Assembly: GCA_016787285.1 (NCBI GenBank)
Contig: JAEUUV010000120.1
Location: forward strand, 1-63,572
DNA: 63,572 bases
DNA from: Saprospiraceae bacterium
GTDB taxonomy: Bacteria > Bacteroidota > Bacteroidia > Chitinophagales > Saprospiraceae
Direction: 5' to 3'
In this document: one piece after another, positions 54,248 through 61,545 of the stretch
How the letters are laid out: each line of letters opens with the position of its first letter
Numbering within the stretch: the stretch's first letter is position 1
Translations under genes and position numbers: made by a program
The notes under the pieces: generated by a model
The model's input: only the letters and a program-made list of their open reading frames with translations
Database searches by the model: none
What the model was told of the DNA's origin: nothing

Positions 54248-55453
54248 ATGCGCGTAGCCCTGTTGACTACCTACCCACACGGCGGTGCCGGTATTGCATG
54301 CCGGCGCCTGCAAGCGGCGTTGCTTGAATCCGGTACGCAGGCCGATCTGCTTACCCGAAACGACACACCATCCCGATGGCCTTTTTATGCAGAACGCCTC
54401 TCTTTCCTCCCCTATGAGCGCGACAAGAGCGTACGTTTCTCGTTTTCGTTAGCCAATTTCGGAGCAGACATGAGCCGGCATCCTGTTGTCCAACAGACAG
54501 ATGTATTGCATTTGCACTGGATAAATCAAGGATTTTTGTCCCTCCGCAACATCGGGCAATTAGCCAAACTCGGTAAACCAATTGTTTGGACGTTGCACGA
54601 TATGTGGGCGTTTACCGGCGGATGCCACTACAGCGGCACCTGCACAAACTACCAGCAAACCTGCGGAAATTGTCCATTTTTGCGCCAACCCGGGCCAAAG
54701 GATTTGTCGCACCGGGTGTGGCAGCGCAAACAAAAGGAACTGCCGGCCAATATTCATTTTGTCACCTGTAGCGAATGGCTGGCCGAACAAGCCCGTGCGA
54801 GTACCTTGCTACACAATTATCCGGTTGTTTCCATTCCAAATCCGATTGATACGACGGTTTTTACTCCGGTTCACCCCGATGAGCGCCTGCATTTCCGGCG
54901 TCAAAACGGAATCGCGGATACTTCTTTGCTAGTACTCTTCGTAGCTGTCAAGGTACAGGACGAGCGCAAGGGATTTCGCTACCTTCAGCAAGCACTGACC
55001 GAACTCCAGACCGGGCGACCGGATTTAAAAGTTGATCTTTTGGTGTTGGGCAATACCCGGACGGATTCCATCCCCCCCCTACCCTACCCTTGCCATTTTT
55101 TAGGTATGATCAACGATGTCAATCAGTTAGCAAAAATTTATGGAGCGGCTGACCTCTTTGTCATTCCTTCTCTAGAGGATAATTTGCCCAATACCGTGAT
55201 GGAAGCCCTCGCCTGTGGTACGCCGGTTGTCGGCTTTGAAACGGGTGGAATTCCGGAAATGGTGGAGCATCGGCAGCACGGATTCATTGCAGCACAAGGC
55301 GATAGCGCAGGCCTGGCAGCAGGAATCACCTGGGTTGGCGAAAACAGGGAGAGGTTGCGAACTGTCGCCCGATCAAAGGCTTTGCAGGCATACGCCAATG
55401 CGGTGGTGGCACAGCGTCACATCGCACTTTACCGGCAACTACTGGCAAAATAA
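54248..55453 (+). CDS. Family 4 glycosyltransferase
   Basis: The 401-residue protein opens with MRVALLTTYPHGGAGIACRR, has VWTLHDMWAFTGGCHYSGTC with several Cys, and the C-terminal Rossmann part with the nucleotide-sugar motif VIPSLEDNLPNTVMEALACG (E-x7-E). This places it in GT4 with the WcaC-like enzymes of exopolysaccharide synthesis. No membrane segment is seen. It has no cluster around it; donor and acceptor are unknown. Confidence 0.9.
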   Translation: MRVALLTTYPHGGAGIACRRLQAALLESGTQADLLTRNDTPSRWPFYAERLSFLPYERDKSVRFSFSLANFGADMSRHPVVQQTDVLHLHWINQGFLSLRNIGQLAKLGKPIVWTLHDMWAFTGGCHYSGTCTNYQQTCGNCPFLRQPGPKDLSHRVWQRKQKELPANIHFVTCSEWLAEQARASTLLHNYPVVSIPNPIDTTVFTPVHPDERLHFRRQNGIADTSLLVLFVAVKVQDERKGFRYLQQALTELQTGRPDLKVDLLVLGNTRTDSIPPLPYPCHFLGMINDVNQLAKIYGAADLFVIPSLEDNLPNTVMEALACGTPVVGFETGGIPEMVEHRQHGFIAAQGDSAGLAAGITWVGENRERLRTVARSKALQAYANAVVAQRHIALYRQLLAK

Positions 55454-55461
55454 TCCGGCGC

Positions 55462-56448
55462 TTACAGTTTGGCCAGTTCGTTTTTAAGGTACTCAATTAC
55501 CTTGATTTCCACCGGATCTACTTGGCGGGCCTCGGCCAGATATACCGACATCCAGTCGCCGAGATGCACGAGATAAAGCATTTTTTCCGCCGCGGATTTC
55601 CCTTTGGAATACACCTCGATGGACGCTCCAGCGAAATGTTCGATGATTTCCTTGATAATATTCATGCGCACCGTGGTGCGCTCGTAGTCGTCGCGGTTGC
55701 GCAGCCAAATGACTGCCACATCAGGGCGTTCGGTGCGCCAGCCGACGAGTTCGTTGTGATTCATTTCGGGCAAAACATGGTGCCAGCACAGCATCTTGGC
55801 GTTTTCGTTGATCTGCTGGCGCCAACGTACTGCCACAGCCTCCGTGGTATCGGCGCAGTACAGCACAGGAGTTTTGTCTGCCAGAAATCCGGCGAGTTTT
55901 TGGGCACGTTTTTGAATATTGGCCTGATCGCGCACCAGCAGTTTTCGGGCGGCTTCGATCTGCCGAAATATGCGCCCGCTGATCAGTTTGGCGCCGCGCA
56001 ATACCGCCAACTGCGCCACGATGGAATATCCCAGGCAAGCCCGCGGGCTGCTCCATCCCCCGGGCACTTGCACGTAGTCGAAACCGTGTTGTTTGGCCAG
56101 TTCGAGCAGTTTGCCACCGGAAGTCACGCACACGATTTTGGCGCCGGTAGCGCGCAGTTGTTCGAACACCTGCACGGTTTCTTCCGTGTTGCCACTGTAC
56201 GAAGAGCAAATGGCAAGTGTGTGTTTGTTGGCCCAATGCGGCGCATCATAGCCTTTGTTTACCACGATAGGCGCTTTACATTCAGCACCCAGGAGGTCTT
56301 GCACAAAGTTGCCGCCGATACCGCTGCCGCCAAGGCCGGAAACAAGTACCGTGCGGATGGGAGACGTATGTTTTTTCAGAGAAACCGCCGCAGCAATTTG
56401 AAGCGCTTCGGCTAACTGGTCGGGGAAACGAGCAATCATTTTGTCCAT
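55462..56448 (-). CDS. Bifunctional phosphoglucose/phosphomannose isomerase (SIS domain)
   Basis: The 328-residue protein has an N-terminal SIS domain with VSGLGGSGIGGNFV (about residues 36-49) and ICSSYSGNTEETV (about 80-92) and a C-terminal bact-PGI domain ending with HLGDWMSVYLAEARQVDPV. Members interconvert glucose-6-P or mannose-6-P with fructose-6-P. The catalytic Glu, His and Arg of the family are probably in MNHNELVGW and PRACLGYS. It is monocistronic and converges with the GT4 gene. Confidence 0.93.
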   Translation of the reverse strand: MDKMIARFPDQLAEALQIAAAVSLKKHTSPIRTVLVSGLGGSGIGGNFVQDLLGAECKAPIVVNKGYDAPHWANKHTLAICSSYSGNTEETVQVFEQLRATGAKIVCVTSGGKLLELAKQHGFDYVQVPGGWSSPRACLGYSIVAQLAVLRGAKLISGRIFRQIEAARKLLVRDQANIQKRAQKLAGFLADKTPVLYCADTTEAVAVRWRQQINENAKMLCWHHVLPEMNHNELVGWRTERPDVAVIWLRNRDDYERTTVRMNIIKEIIEHFAGASIEVYSKGKSAAEKMLYLVHLGDWMSVYLAEARQVDPVEIKVIEYLKNELAKL

Positions 56449-56506
56449 GGCGCGAAGGTATTGAACGCCGACAGGGTTTCAAACCCGGATTTCAGAGAAA
56501 AATTTA

Positions 56507-57334
56507 TCAAAAAACCTTCCAGGGCTTCCATCGCAGCGGCACCAGCCGGAAATGTTGCTTGACCTCGACTTCCGGGTTTAGAAAAGCAAAACCCAAATCG
56601 AAACAGTCAATCGTAAGCCTGACCTGCTCGTGTTGTTTGATTTTTTCCCAGGCTGCGGTCATCTCCGCCGACCAGTACATGTCGTCGAATACCAGCACCG
56701 ACCCGGCGTGACAAAACGGCAGGCAGCGTTCAAAATAATCGAGCGTTGCGGCTTCGCGGTGATGGCCGTCGAAAAAGACGAGATCCGCCTGCCCGAGCGC
56801 CTCGAGCGCCGGGCCGAGTGTCTGCTGAAACGGGCCGCTGACGACTTCCGCCTGATGGTGCAAATCCAGAATACCGAGATTGGTTCGGGCTACATGCGCC
56901 ACCGTATCGCTGCCTTCCAGCGATATCAATCGCGCGTGCCGGGCGCCGGAGGCCAGGTACATCGCCCCAATGCCGACCGAGGTACCGAGTTCGAGTATAC
57001 TCCCGGGGTGCAACCATTGCGCGGTGCGGAAAAGCATACGCCCCTGGCAGGGCGAGCTGGCTGCCTTTCGTGCCAGATTCCGAACTGAAACCTGCCTCAA
57101 AACCGGCTTTCCGGCACTTGCAGCGGCGCCATGATCTTCCACTTCCAGCGTAATCGGGCTTGTCCGCATTTCCCGCCGCAGTGCTTCGATGTCCTCAAAC
57201 GCATAGTACCAGCGTCGGTCTTCCAGCACGACGTTTACCCACTCGAACACGAAGGGAGAATGCACCTGATACCGGGTGTTTGCGGCGGTGTAGAAGCGCA
57301 GAAAATGGCTGATTCGATGCAGGATTTTTTGCAA
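56507..57334 (-). CDS. SAM-dependent methyltransferase, O-methyltransferase-like
   Basis: The catalytic part is clear: SAM motif ILELGTSVGIGAMYLA (about residues 115-130), ISLEGSD (motif II), LVFFDGHHREAATLDYF with the metal or acid site, and VLVFDDMYWS. It resembles the catechol O-methyltransferase fold of Bacteroidota proteins that begin near ANTRYQVHSPFVF. No ATG lies before that motif; I take the TTG at 57334 (LQKILHRISHF) as start. Upstream the frame stays open for 970 bases only because it is antisense to the DUF72 gene, and I do not include it. Confidence 0.8.
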   Translation of the reverse strand: MQKILHRISHFLRFYTAANTRYQVHSPFVFEWVNVVLEDRRWYYAFEDIEALRREMRTSPITLEVEDHGAAASAGKPVLRQVSVRNLARKAASSPCQGRMLFRTAQWLHPGSILELGTSVGIGAMYLASGARHARLISLEGSDTVAHVARTNLGILDLHHQAEVVSGPFQQTLGPALEALGQADLVFFDGHHREAATLDYFERCLPFCHAGSVLVFDDMYWSAEMTAAWEKIKQHEQVRLTIDCFDLGFAFLNPEVEVKQHFRLVPLRWKPWKVF

Positions 57335-57406
57335 GGGATTGAAACGGGCTATTTTGTAAAAAAAAATGAACAGCGGCGAAAGTACGGCAACGCCTACTTT
57401 TACCGC

Positions 57407-58324
57407 ATGGATTTTGGCAAACTCCCATCGGTGGACGGTGTCCACTTCGCCTTGCCGCCCGATCCGCCGGAAAACCTTGGCGTACTCGGAGCACTCTCGC
57501 CTCGAACAGGTGCGCCGGTGGTTTACCTCGGCGCCACGGGCTACAACATGAAGCCCTGGGTCGGGCGCTGGTATCCACCCGGAACGCGGGATAAAGAATT
57601 TCTGGTGCATTACGGGAAGCAGTTTAGCACCATTGAGCACAACACCACGCACTACTGAGTCCCCGATTCGGCCACAGTGACGCGCTGGCGCGAAGAGGTA
57701 CCCTCCGATTTCCGGTATTGCCCAAAAATTCCGCAAACCATCAGCCATGCCCGCGACCTGGGGCTGAACGGCTCTGAAATCCGGATTTTTTGCGAGGTTA
57801 TTCGCGAACTCGGCAAGGCACTGGGCTGCTGTTTTATGCAGTTGCCACCATATTTCAGTCCGCAACAACTGCCAGTGCTCGACCGGTTTCTGGAGACCTG
57901 GCCTGCCGATATCCCGCTTGCCGTGGAGGTACGCCATCCGGCGTTTTTCGATACCGGCATCGGTGGCGAGGATTTTTTTCAACTGCTGCGTGCGCACGGT
58001 GTTTCCACGGTCATTACCGACGTGGCGGGTCGCCGCGACGTTTGCCACATGCGCCTCACTACCGGCTGCGTACTTGTCCGGTTTGTGGGCAATACCCTGC
58101 ATCCAACGGATTTCACGCGAATTGCCGACTGGGCGGATCGCCTGACACGCTGGTTTTCGCAGGGGCTGCGGGAGGTGTATTTTTTCTGCCACGAACCGGA
58201 CAACCTGCTGGCGCCCGATCTGGCAGCGTATGCGGCGGCGGTTTTCTCCGAAAAAATACCCGGTGTGCGGCTGCGCGGGCCGGCGGAATATGTGCCTCCG
58301 GCGCATCAGGGTACATTATTTTGA
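57407..58324 (+). pseudogene. DUF72 (YecE-like) gene with an in-frame nonsense codon
   Basis: The frame from 57407 codes for a DUF72 protein: VYLGATGYNMKPWVGRWYPPGT near the start and FSTIEHNTTHY at 57656, then TGA, then VPDSATVTRW and a normal second half (DFRYCPKIPQTISH, VRFVGNTLHPTDF, VYFFCHEP). The same frame continues, so the only defect is the TGA at 57656-57658. DUF72 proteins usually have Arg there (THYRxP), and CGA to TGA is a single transition. Other genes in the window end in TGA, so the code is standard. Real mutation or sequencing error cannot be told apart. Confidence 0.85.
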
Positions 58325-58438
58325 CCCAACCGGGAGCATCCTTTCTGCAACGCATTGACGAATTAACACAAATTTACCGCACGAAAAACCTGCGATTCCC
58401 CACATTTGCCGCCAATCGCTCAACTACCCGCTTGCTCC

Positions 58439-60493
58439 ATGACTTTTTTTCACCGCGATATATCCTGGTTGTCGTTCAATTACCGTGTGCTTCAGGAAGC
58501 CAAAGACCCCGCCGTGCCTCTGCTGGAACGCTTGAAATTTTTGGCCATCTACTCGTCCAACCTCGACGAATTTTTTCGTATTCGCGTAGCCAACATCAGG
58601 AACCTGAAAAAAGTAGGAAAAAAGACCAAGGCTGAACTGGATTTTGTGCCGCGCGACGTGCTGCGGGAGATTCACACCATCGTGAACCACCACCAGGAAG
58701 AAGTGGCGCAAATTTTTGAAAAACAAATTGTGCCCGAGTTGCGCAAGCACAACGTGTACATTTTGCGGCGCATGGACCTGAACGCCGAGCAGCGCCATTT
58801 TGTGGAAAGTTATTTCCACAACAACCTGCTGCCCTTCGTGATGCCCGTCTTGCTGGTTAAACAGCGCATCCGGGCGTTTTTGGCCAATGCCCACCTGTAC
58901 CTCGCCGTGCATTTGCGTCCGCGGAAAAAACCGCTCGCGCCCAGCGAATACGCTCTGGTCAAAATTCCCTCGGATCAGTTGCCCCGGTTTGTGGCGCTGC
59001 CCTCGGCGGGCGGTCGTCACGATTTGATCCTGCTCGACGACATCGTGCGACATTCCGTGTCGTGGCTGTTTCCGGGATACGACATTCAGGATACCTACTC
59101 CATAAAACTCACCCGCGACGCCGAGTTGTACATTGACGATGAGTTTTCGGGCGACCTGGTGCAGAAGATCAAAAACAGTCTGGCCAAACGGCAGGTAGGC
59201 CCCGCCAGCCGCTTCGTGTACGACCGCGAAATGCCCGATCACCTGCTTCAATACCTGAAGGAAACCTTCGATCTCGGCAAAAACGACATGCTGCCCGAAG
59301 GGCGCTACCACAACAATTTCGATTTTTTCAAATTCCCCGATTTCGGACTTAGTCACCTGAAAAACAAACCCTTACCTCCCCTACCCCACCCTTTACTGCA
59401 CGACACCGCCGACCCGTTCAGTATCATCCGGGAAAAAGATCAGATGTTGCATGTGCCCTACCAGTCGTATCACGCGGTGGTCAATTTTTTTGAAAAAGCA
59501 GCCAGAGACCCCGAAGTGACGCACATCAAGGTAATTCAGTACCGGGTGGCCAAACGGAGCAAAATACTCGAAGCGCTCATGGAGGCCGTGCGGGAGGGCA
59601 AGCAAGTGTCGGCATTTGTGGAAATTAAAGCCCGCTTTGATGAGGCCGCCAACCTCGAATGGGGCGAGCGGCTTGAACGGGCCGGTGTCCGGGTGCACTA
59701 CTCGTTCCCGGGAGTGAAAGTACACTCCAAACTGGCGCTCGTCCGGCGCCTGGAAAACGGCAAACCCCGCCTGTATGCTTACTTGGCCACAGGCAATTTC
59801 CACGAAGAAACCGCGCAGGTATACTCCGATTTCGGCGTTTTCACCACCGATCCGAGGCTGACGGCCGAAGTCAGCAATGTGTTTTCGTTTCTGGAAAACA
59901 TCAAGCCGCCCCGGCAGGAGTTTGAGCACCTGTTTGTCGGAAAATTCAACCTCCGTCCGGCGCTGAATGCCCTGATTGACTACGAAATAGCCGCGGCAAA
60001 AGCCGGCAGGCCGGCACGTATTCTGATCAAGACCAACAGCATTGAGGACAAGGATGTGATCCGGAAACTGTACGAAGCCTCCCGGGCTGGGGCGAAAATC
60101 CAGTTGATCGTGCGTGGAATAAACTGCCTCGTGCCCGGCGTTGAGGGCCAGAGCGACAACATCGAGATGATCAGCATCGTGGATCGTTTTCTGGAGCACG
60201 CACGTGTCTTTGCGTTTCACCACGACGGTGCGGAAAAAATGTTCCTGTCGAGCGCCGACCTCATGCAGCGCAACCTCAATTTCCGCATCGAAACAGCCTT
60301 CCCGATTTACGATGCGGATATTAAAAACGAAATCATGGACTTGCTGAACCTGCAACTGGAGGACAACGTGAAAGCGCGGGTCATTGACCGCTTCGACCGC
60401 AACGAATACCGGCGTGGAAACTCAGATATCCCCGTGCGTGCCCAATTGGAAACCTACTTCCATTTCAAGCGGAAAACTGAAAAACGCAGCTAA
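58439..60493 (+). CDS. ppk1: Polyphosphate kinase 1
   Basis: PPK1 makes polyphosphate from ATP and can run in reverse. The start FFHRDISWLSFNYRVLQEA is the family start, the phosphorylated His is in GVKVHSKLALV (about residue 425), and the second His in HHDGAEKMFLSSADLMQRN (about 585) and Arg residues of the C1/C2 domains are present. At 684 residues it is a normal size. I start at the ATG at 58439. It precedes tRNA-Gly, which has its own promoter. Confidence 0.97.
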   Translation: MTFFHRDISWLSFNYRVLQEAKDPAVPLLERLKFLAIYSSNLDEFFRIRVANIRNLKKVGKKTKAELDFVPRDVLREIHTIVNHHQEEVAQIFEKQIVPELRKHNVYILRRMDLNAEQRHFVESYFHNNLLPFVMPVLLVKQRIRAFLANAHLYLAVHLRPRKKPLAPSEYALVKIPSDQLPRFVALPSAGGRHDLILLDDIVRHSVSWLFPGYDIQDTYSIKLTRDAELYIDDEFSGDLVQKIKNSLAKRQVGPASRFVYDREMPDHLLQYLKETFDLGKNDMLPEGRYHNNFDFFKFPDFGLSHLKNKPLPPLPHPLLHDTADPFSIIREKDQMLHVPYQSYHAVVNFFEKAARDPEVTHIKVIQYRVAKRSKILEALMEAVREGKQVSAFVEIKARFDEAANLEWGERLERAGVRVHYSFPGVKVHSKLALVRRLENGKPRLYAYLATGNFHEETAQVYSDFGVFTTDPRLTAEVSNVFSFLENIKPPRQEFEHLFVGKFNLRPALNALIDYEIAAAKAGRPARILIKTNSIEDKDVIRKLYEASRAGAKIQLIVRGINCLVPGVEGQSDNIEMISIVDRFLEHARVFAFHHDGAEKMFLSSADLMQRNLNFRIETAFPIYDADIKNEIMDLLNLQLEDNVKARVIDRFDRNEYRRGNSDIPVRAQLETYFHFKRKTEKRS

Positions 60494-60561
60494 AATCCGA
60501 GCCAATAAATTTTTTTAAAAATTTCCTGAACGAAGGCTTGTCTGTTTCAATGGTGCTGATC

Positions 60562-60569
60562 TATCTTTG
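60562..60569 (+). promoter_or_regulatory. -7 element TATCTTTG of the tRNA-Gly promoter
   Basis: TATCTTTG fits TAnnTTTG, with a TTG 24 bases upstream, and lies 38 bases before the mature tRNA-Gly. Confidence 0.65.
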
Positions 60570-60606
60570 CACCCGCTTTTGAGGCCGAACAAGCCTTGAG
60601 TGACAA

Positions 60607-60682
60607 GCGGAAATAGCTCAGCTGGTAGAGCGCAACCTTGCCAAGGTTGAGGTCGCGAGTTCGAATCTCGTTTTCCGCTCCA
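60607..60682 (+). tRNA. tRNA-Gly (anticodon GCC)
   Basis: The acceptor GCGGAAA pairs with TTTCCGC, the anticodon loop TTGCCAA carries GCC, and the T arm has GTTCGAATC. The 3' CCA is encoded at 60680-60682, unlike tRNA-Pro, tRNA-Ser and tRNA-Leu in this window. A terminator follows. Confidence 0.96.
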
Positions 60683-60715
60683 CGAAAACCCGCGCAACTG
60701 CGTGGGTTTTTTCGT
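60683..60715 (+). terminator. Terminator behind tRNA-Gly
   Basis: CGAAAACCC and GGGTTTTTTCG pair around a GC-rich inner stem. The stem ends in a T-run directly after the tRNA-Gly CCA, so the next tRNA has its own promoter. Confidence 0.8.
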
Positions 60716-60725
60716 TTGTGCGACC

Positions 60726-60733
60726 TACTTTTG
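60726..60733 (+). promoter_or_regulatory. -7 element TACTTTTG of the tRNA-Leu promoter
   Basis: TACTTTTG fits TAnnTTTG and lies 12 bases before the 5' end of the tRNA-Leu gene, predicting a very short 5' leader. Confidence 0.7.
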
Positions 60734-60745
60734 TCGGCGCAAAAT

Positions 60746-61065
60746 GCCCGGGTGGTGGAATGGTAGACACGCAGGACTTAAATTGAAATTTGAGTGCTCG
60801 CCGGGAAACCGGCGATGCAAAACCGCTTAAATTCGGGGAAACCTTCGCCCTCAAAGCATGGCGATCCCGAGCCAAGTCCCGATTATAAATCGGGGAAGGT
60901 GTAGAGACTTGACAGGCGGCGCCTACGTCCCGAAATCATCAGGATATGGCGAAGAGAAAGTCCAGACCACGAAGCCCGACCGGTGTCGGGTGCGGCGAAA
61001 GCCGAAGTGTGTACGAAAATCCTGTGACCGTTGAGGTCGTACGGGTTCGAGCCCCGTCCCGGGCA
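60746..61065 (+). tRNA. tRNA-Leu (anticodon TAA) interrupted by a group I intron
   Basis: The exons are 60746-60779 (34 bases) and 61016-61065 (50 bases). Joined, they give a normal class II tRNA: acceptor GCCCGGG/CCCGGGC, D loop AATGGTAGAC, anticodon stem CAGGA/TCCTG with loop CTTAAAA, variable arm GACC-GTTGA-GGTC, T arm ACGGGTTCGAGCCCCGT and discriminator A. The intron splits the anticodon after its first base (U34), the same place as in cyanobacteria and plastids. CCA is not encoded. If splicing failed, the cell would need another tRNA for UUA codons, so splicing is probably efficient. Confidence 0.95.
60780..61015 (+). ncRNA. Group I (IC3-type) self-splicing intron, 236 bases, no ORF
   Basis: A ribozyme that removes itself with two transesterifications started by guanosine. 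The conserved elements in order are: an internal guide GAGT (60792-60795) pairing with exon end ACTT with a U-G pair at the 5' splice site, a P2 hairpin CGCCGG-GAAA-CCGGCG (60800-60815), P (ATTCGGGGAAACC), Q (ATCCCGAGCCAAG), a P6 hairpin CCCGAT/ATCGGG, R (GGTGTAGAGACTTGACAG) and S (GAAGAGAAAGTCCA), and P9-type hairpins. The last base is the omega-G at 61015. P, Q, R and S closely resemble those of cyanobacterial tRNA-Leu introns as I recall them. Confidence 0.93.
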
Positions 61066-61067
61066 CA

Positions 61068-61541
61068 TTATCGAAGGCGCAGGCGTTGCTTGCGCCTTCG
61101 CCATGTGTGGGTCAATGCGTGGCAATTAGGGCAAAGAAGAGTCAAGTTATCAAGGCTGTTGTTGCTTTTGTCCCCATCAATGTGCTCTAATTCTAACGGT
61201 ATTGGTTGGCCCTGCCATTGTGAAATCCCACATTTATAGCACTTGCTTTCAAAATATCCTTCTTTAAGAAGTCGTTTGCGCAACTTGTGCGACTGATATG
61301 TAGAACCTCTCACCAGCAGTTGTTCTATTGTTTTTGGCGGGTTAGGTCGAAAGAGCAAACCTTGATTCCATCCTTTTCCTGTGAAATGCGCCGTATCTAA
61401 GCCATACTCAGCAATTTTTCGTTGAATGGTTGAATAATTGCCGCCCGCTTCTTTGAGGCCGAGGTGGCTTAAGACTTGACGAATCGAAGTGGACTGTGCA
61501 ATAGCATCAATCAATTGCTCTTTGGTGTACGAATATTTCAT
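61068..61541 (-). CDS. HNH endonuclease next to the intron-containing tRNA
   Basis: The 157-residue protein has an N-terminal helix-turn-helix-like region (KEQLIDAIAQSTSIRQVLSHLGLK and STIQRKIAEYGLD) and a C-terminal HNH domain with two CxxC pairs (CYKCG and CPNCH), LELEHIDGDKSNNSLDNL and LLCPNCHALTHTW. This is the layout of small free-standing HNH enzymes linked with phages and homing. It ends 2 bases from the tRNA-Leu 3' end on the opposite strand and starts 4 bases from the divergent GldN-like gene. By hand count, three 60-base lines inside it have 40-45% G+C against 62% in a line of the next gene, a sign of transfer. Confidence 0.9.
   Translation of the reverse strand: MKYSYTKEQLIDAIAQSTSIRQVLSHLGLKEAGGNYSTIQRKIAEYGLDTAHFTGKGWNQGLLFRPNPPKTIEQLLVRGSTYQSHKLRKRLLKEGYFESKCYKCGISQWQGQPIPLELEHIDGDKSNNSLDNLTLLCPNCHALTHTWRRRKQRLRLR
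61072..61100. repeat. Perfect 10-bp hairpin at the junction of tRNA-Leu and HNH gene
   Basis: CGAAGGCGCA (61072-61081) and TGCGCCTTCG (61091-61100) pair around 9 bases. On the minus strand it codes for the last residues of the HNH protein; on the plus strand it follows the tRNA by 6 bases and could help end its transcription, although no T-run follows. Confidence 0.6.
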
Positions 61542-61545
61542 AAGC

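Noticed and set aside
57656-57658. TGA in DUF72 read as selenocysteine or Trp
   Set aside because: No SECIS-like structure is expected for this family, and several genes here end in TGA (for example ribB and the aminotransferase/accC overlap), so TGA is a normal stop.
57335-58306. N-terminal extension of the methyltransferase gene
   Set aside because: This part is antisense to DUF72, has no homology, and the family starts near ANTRYQVHSPF.
60780-61015. HNH gene as an intron-encoded homing endonuclease
   Set aside because: The intron boundaries are clear and the HNH gene lies wholly outside, on the opposite strand; it can only be a free-standing partner.
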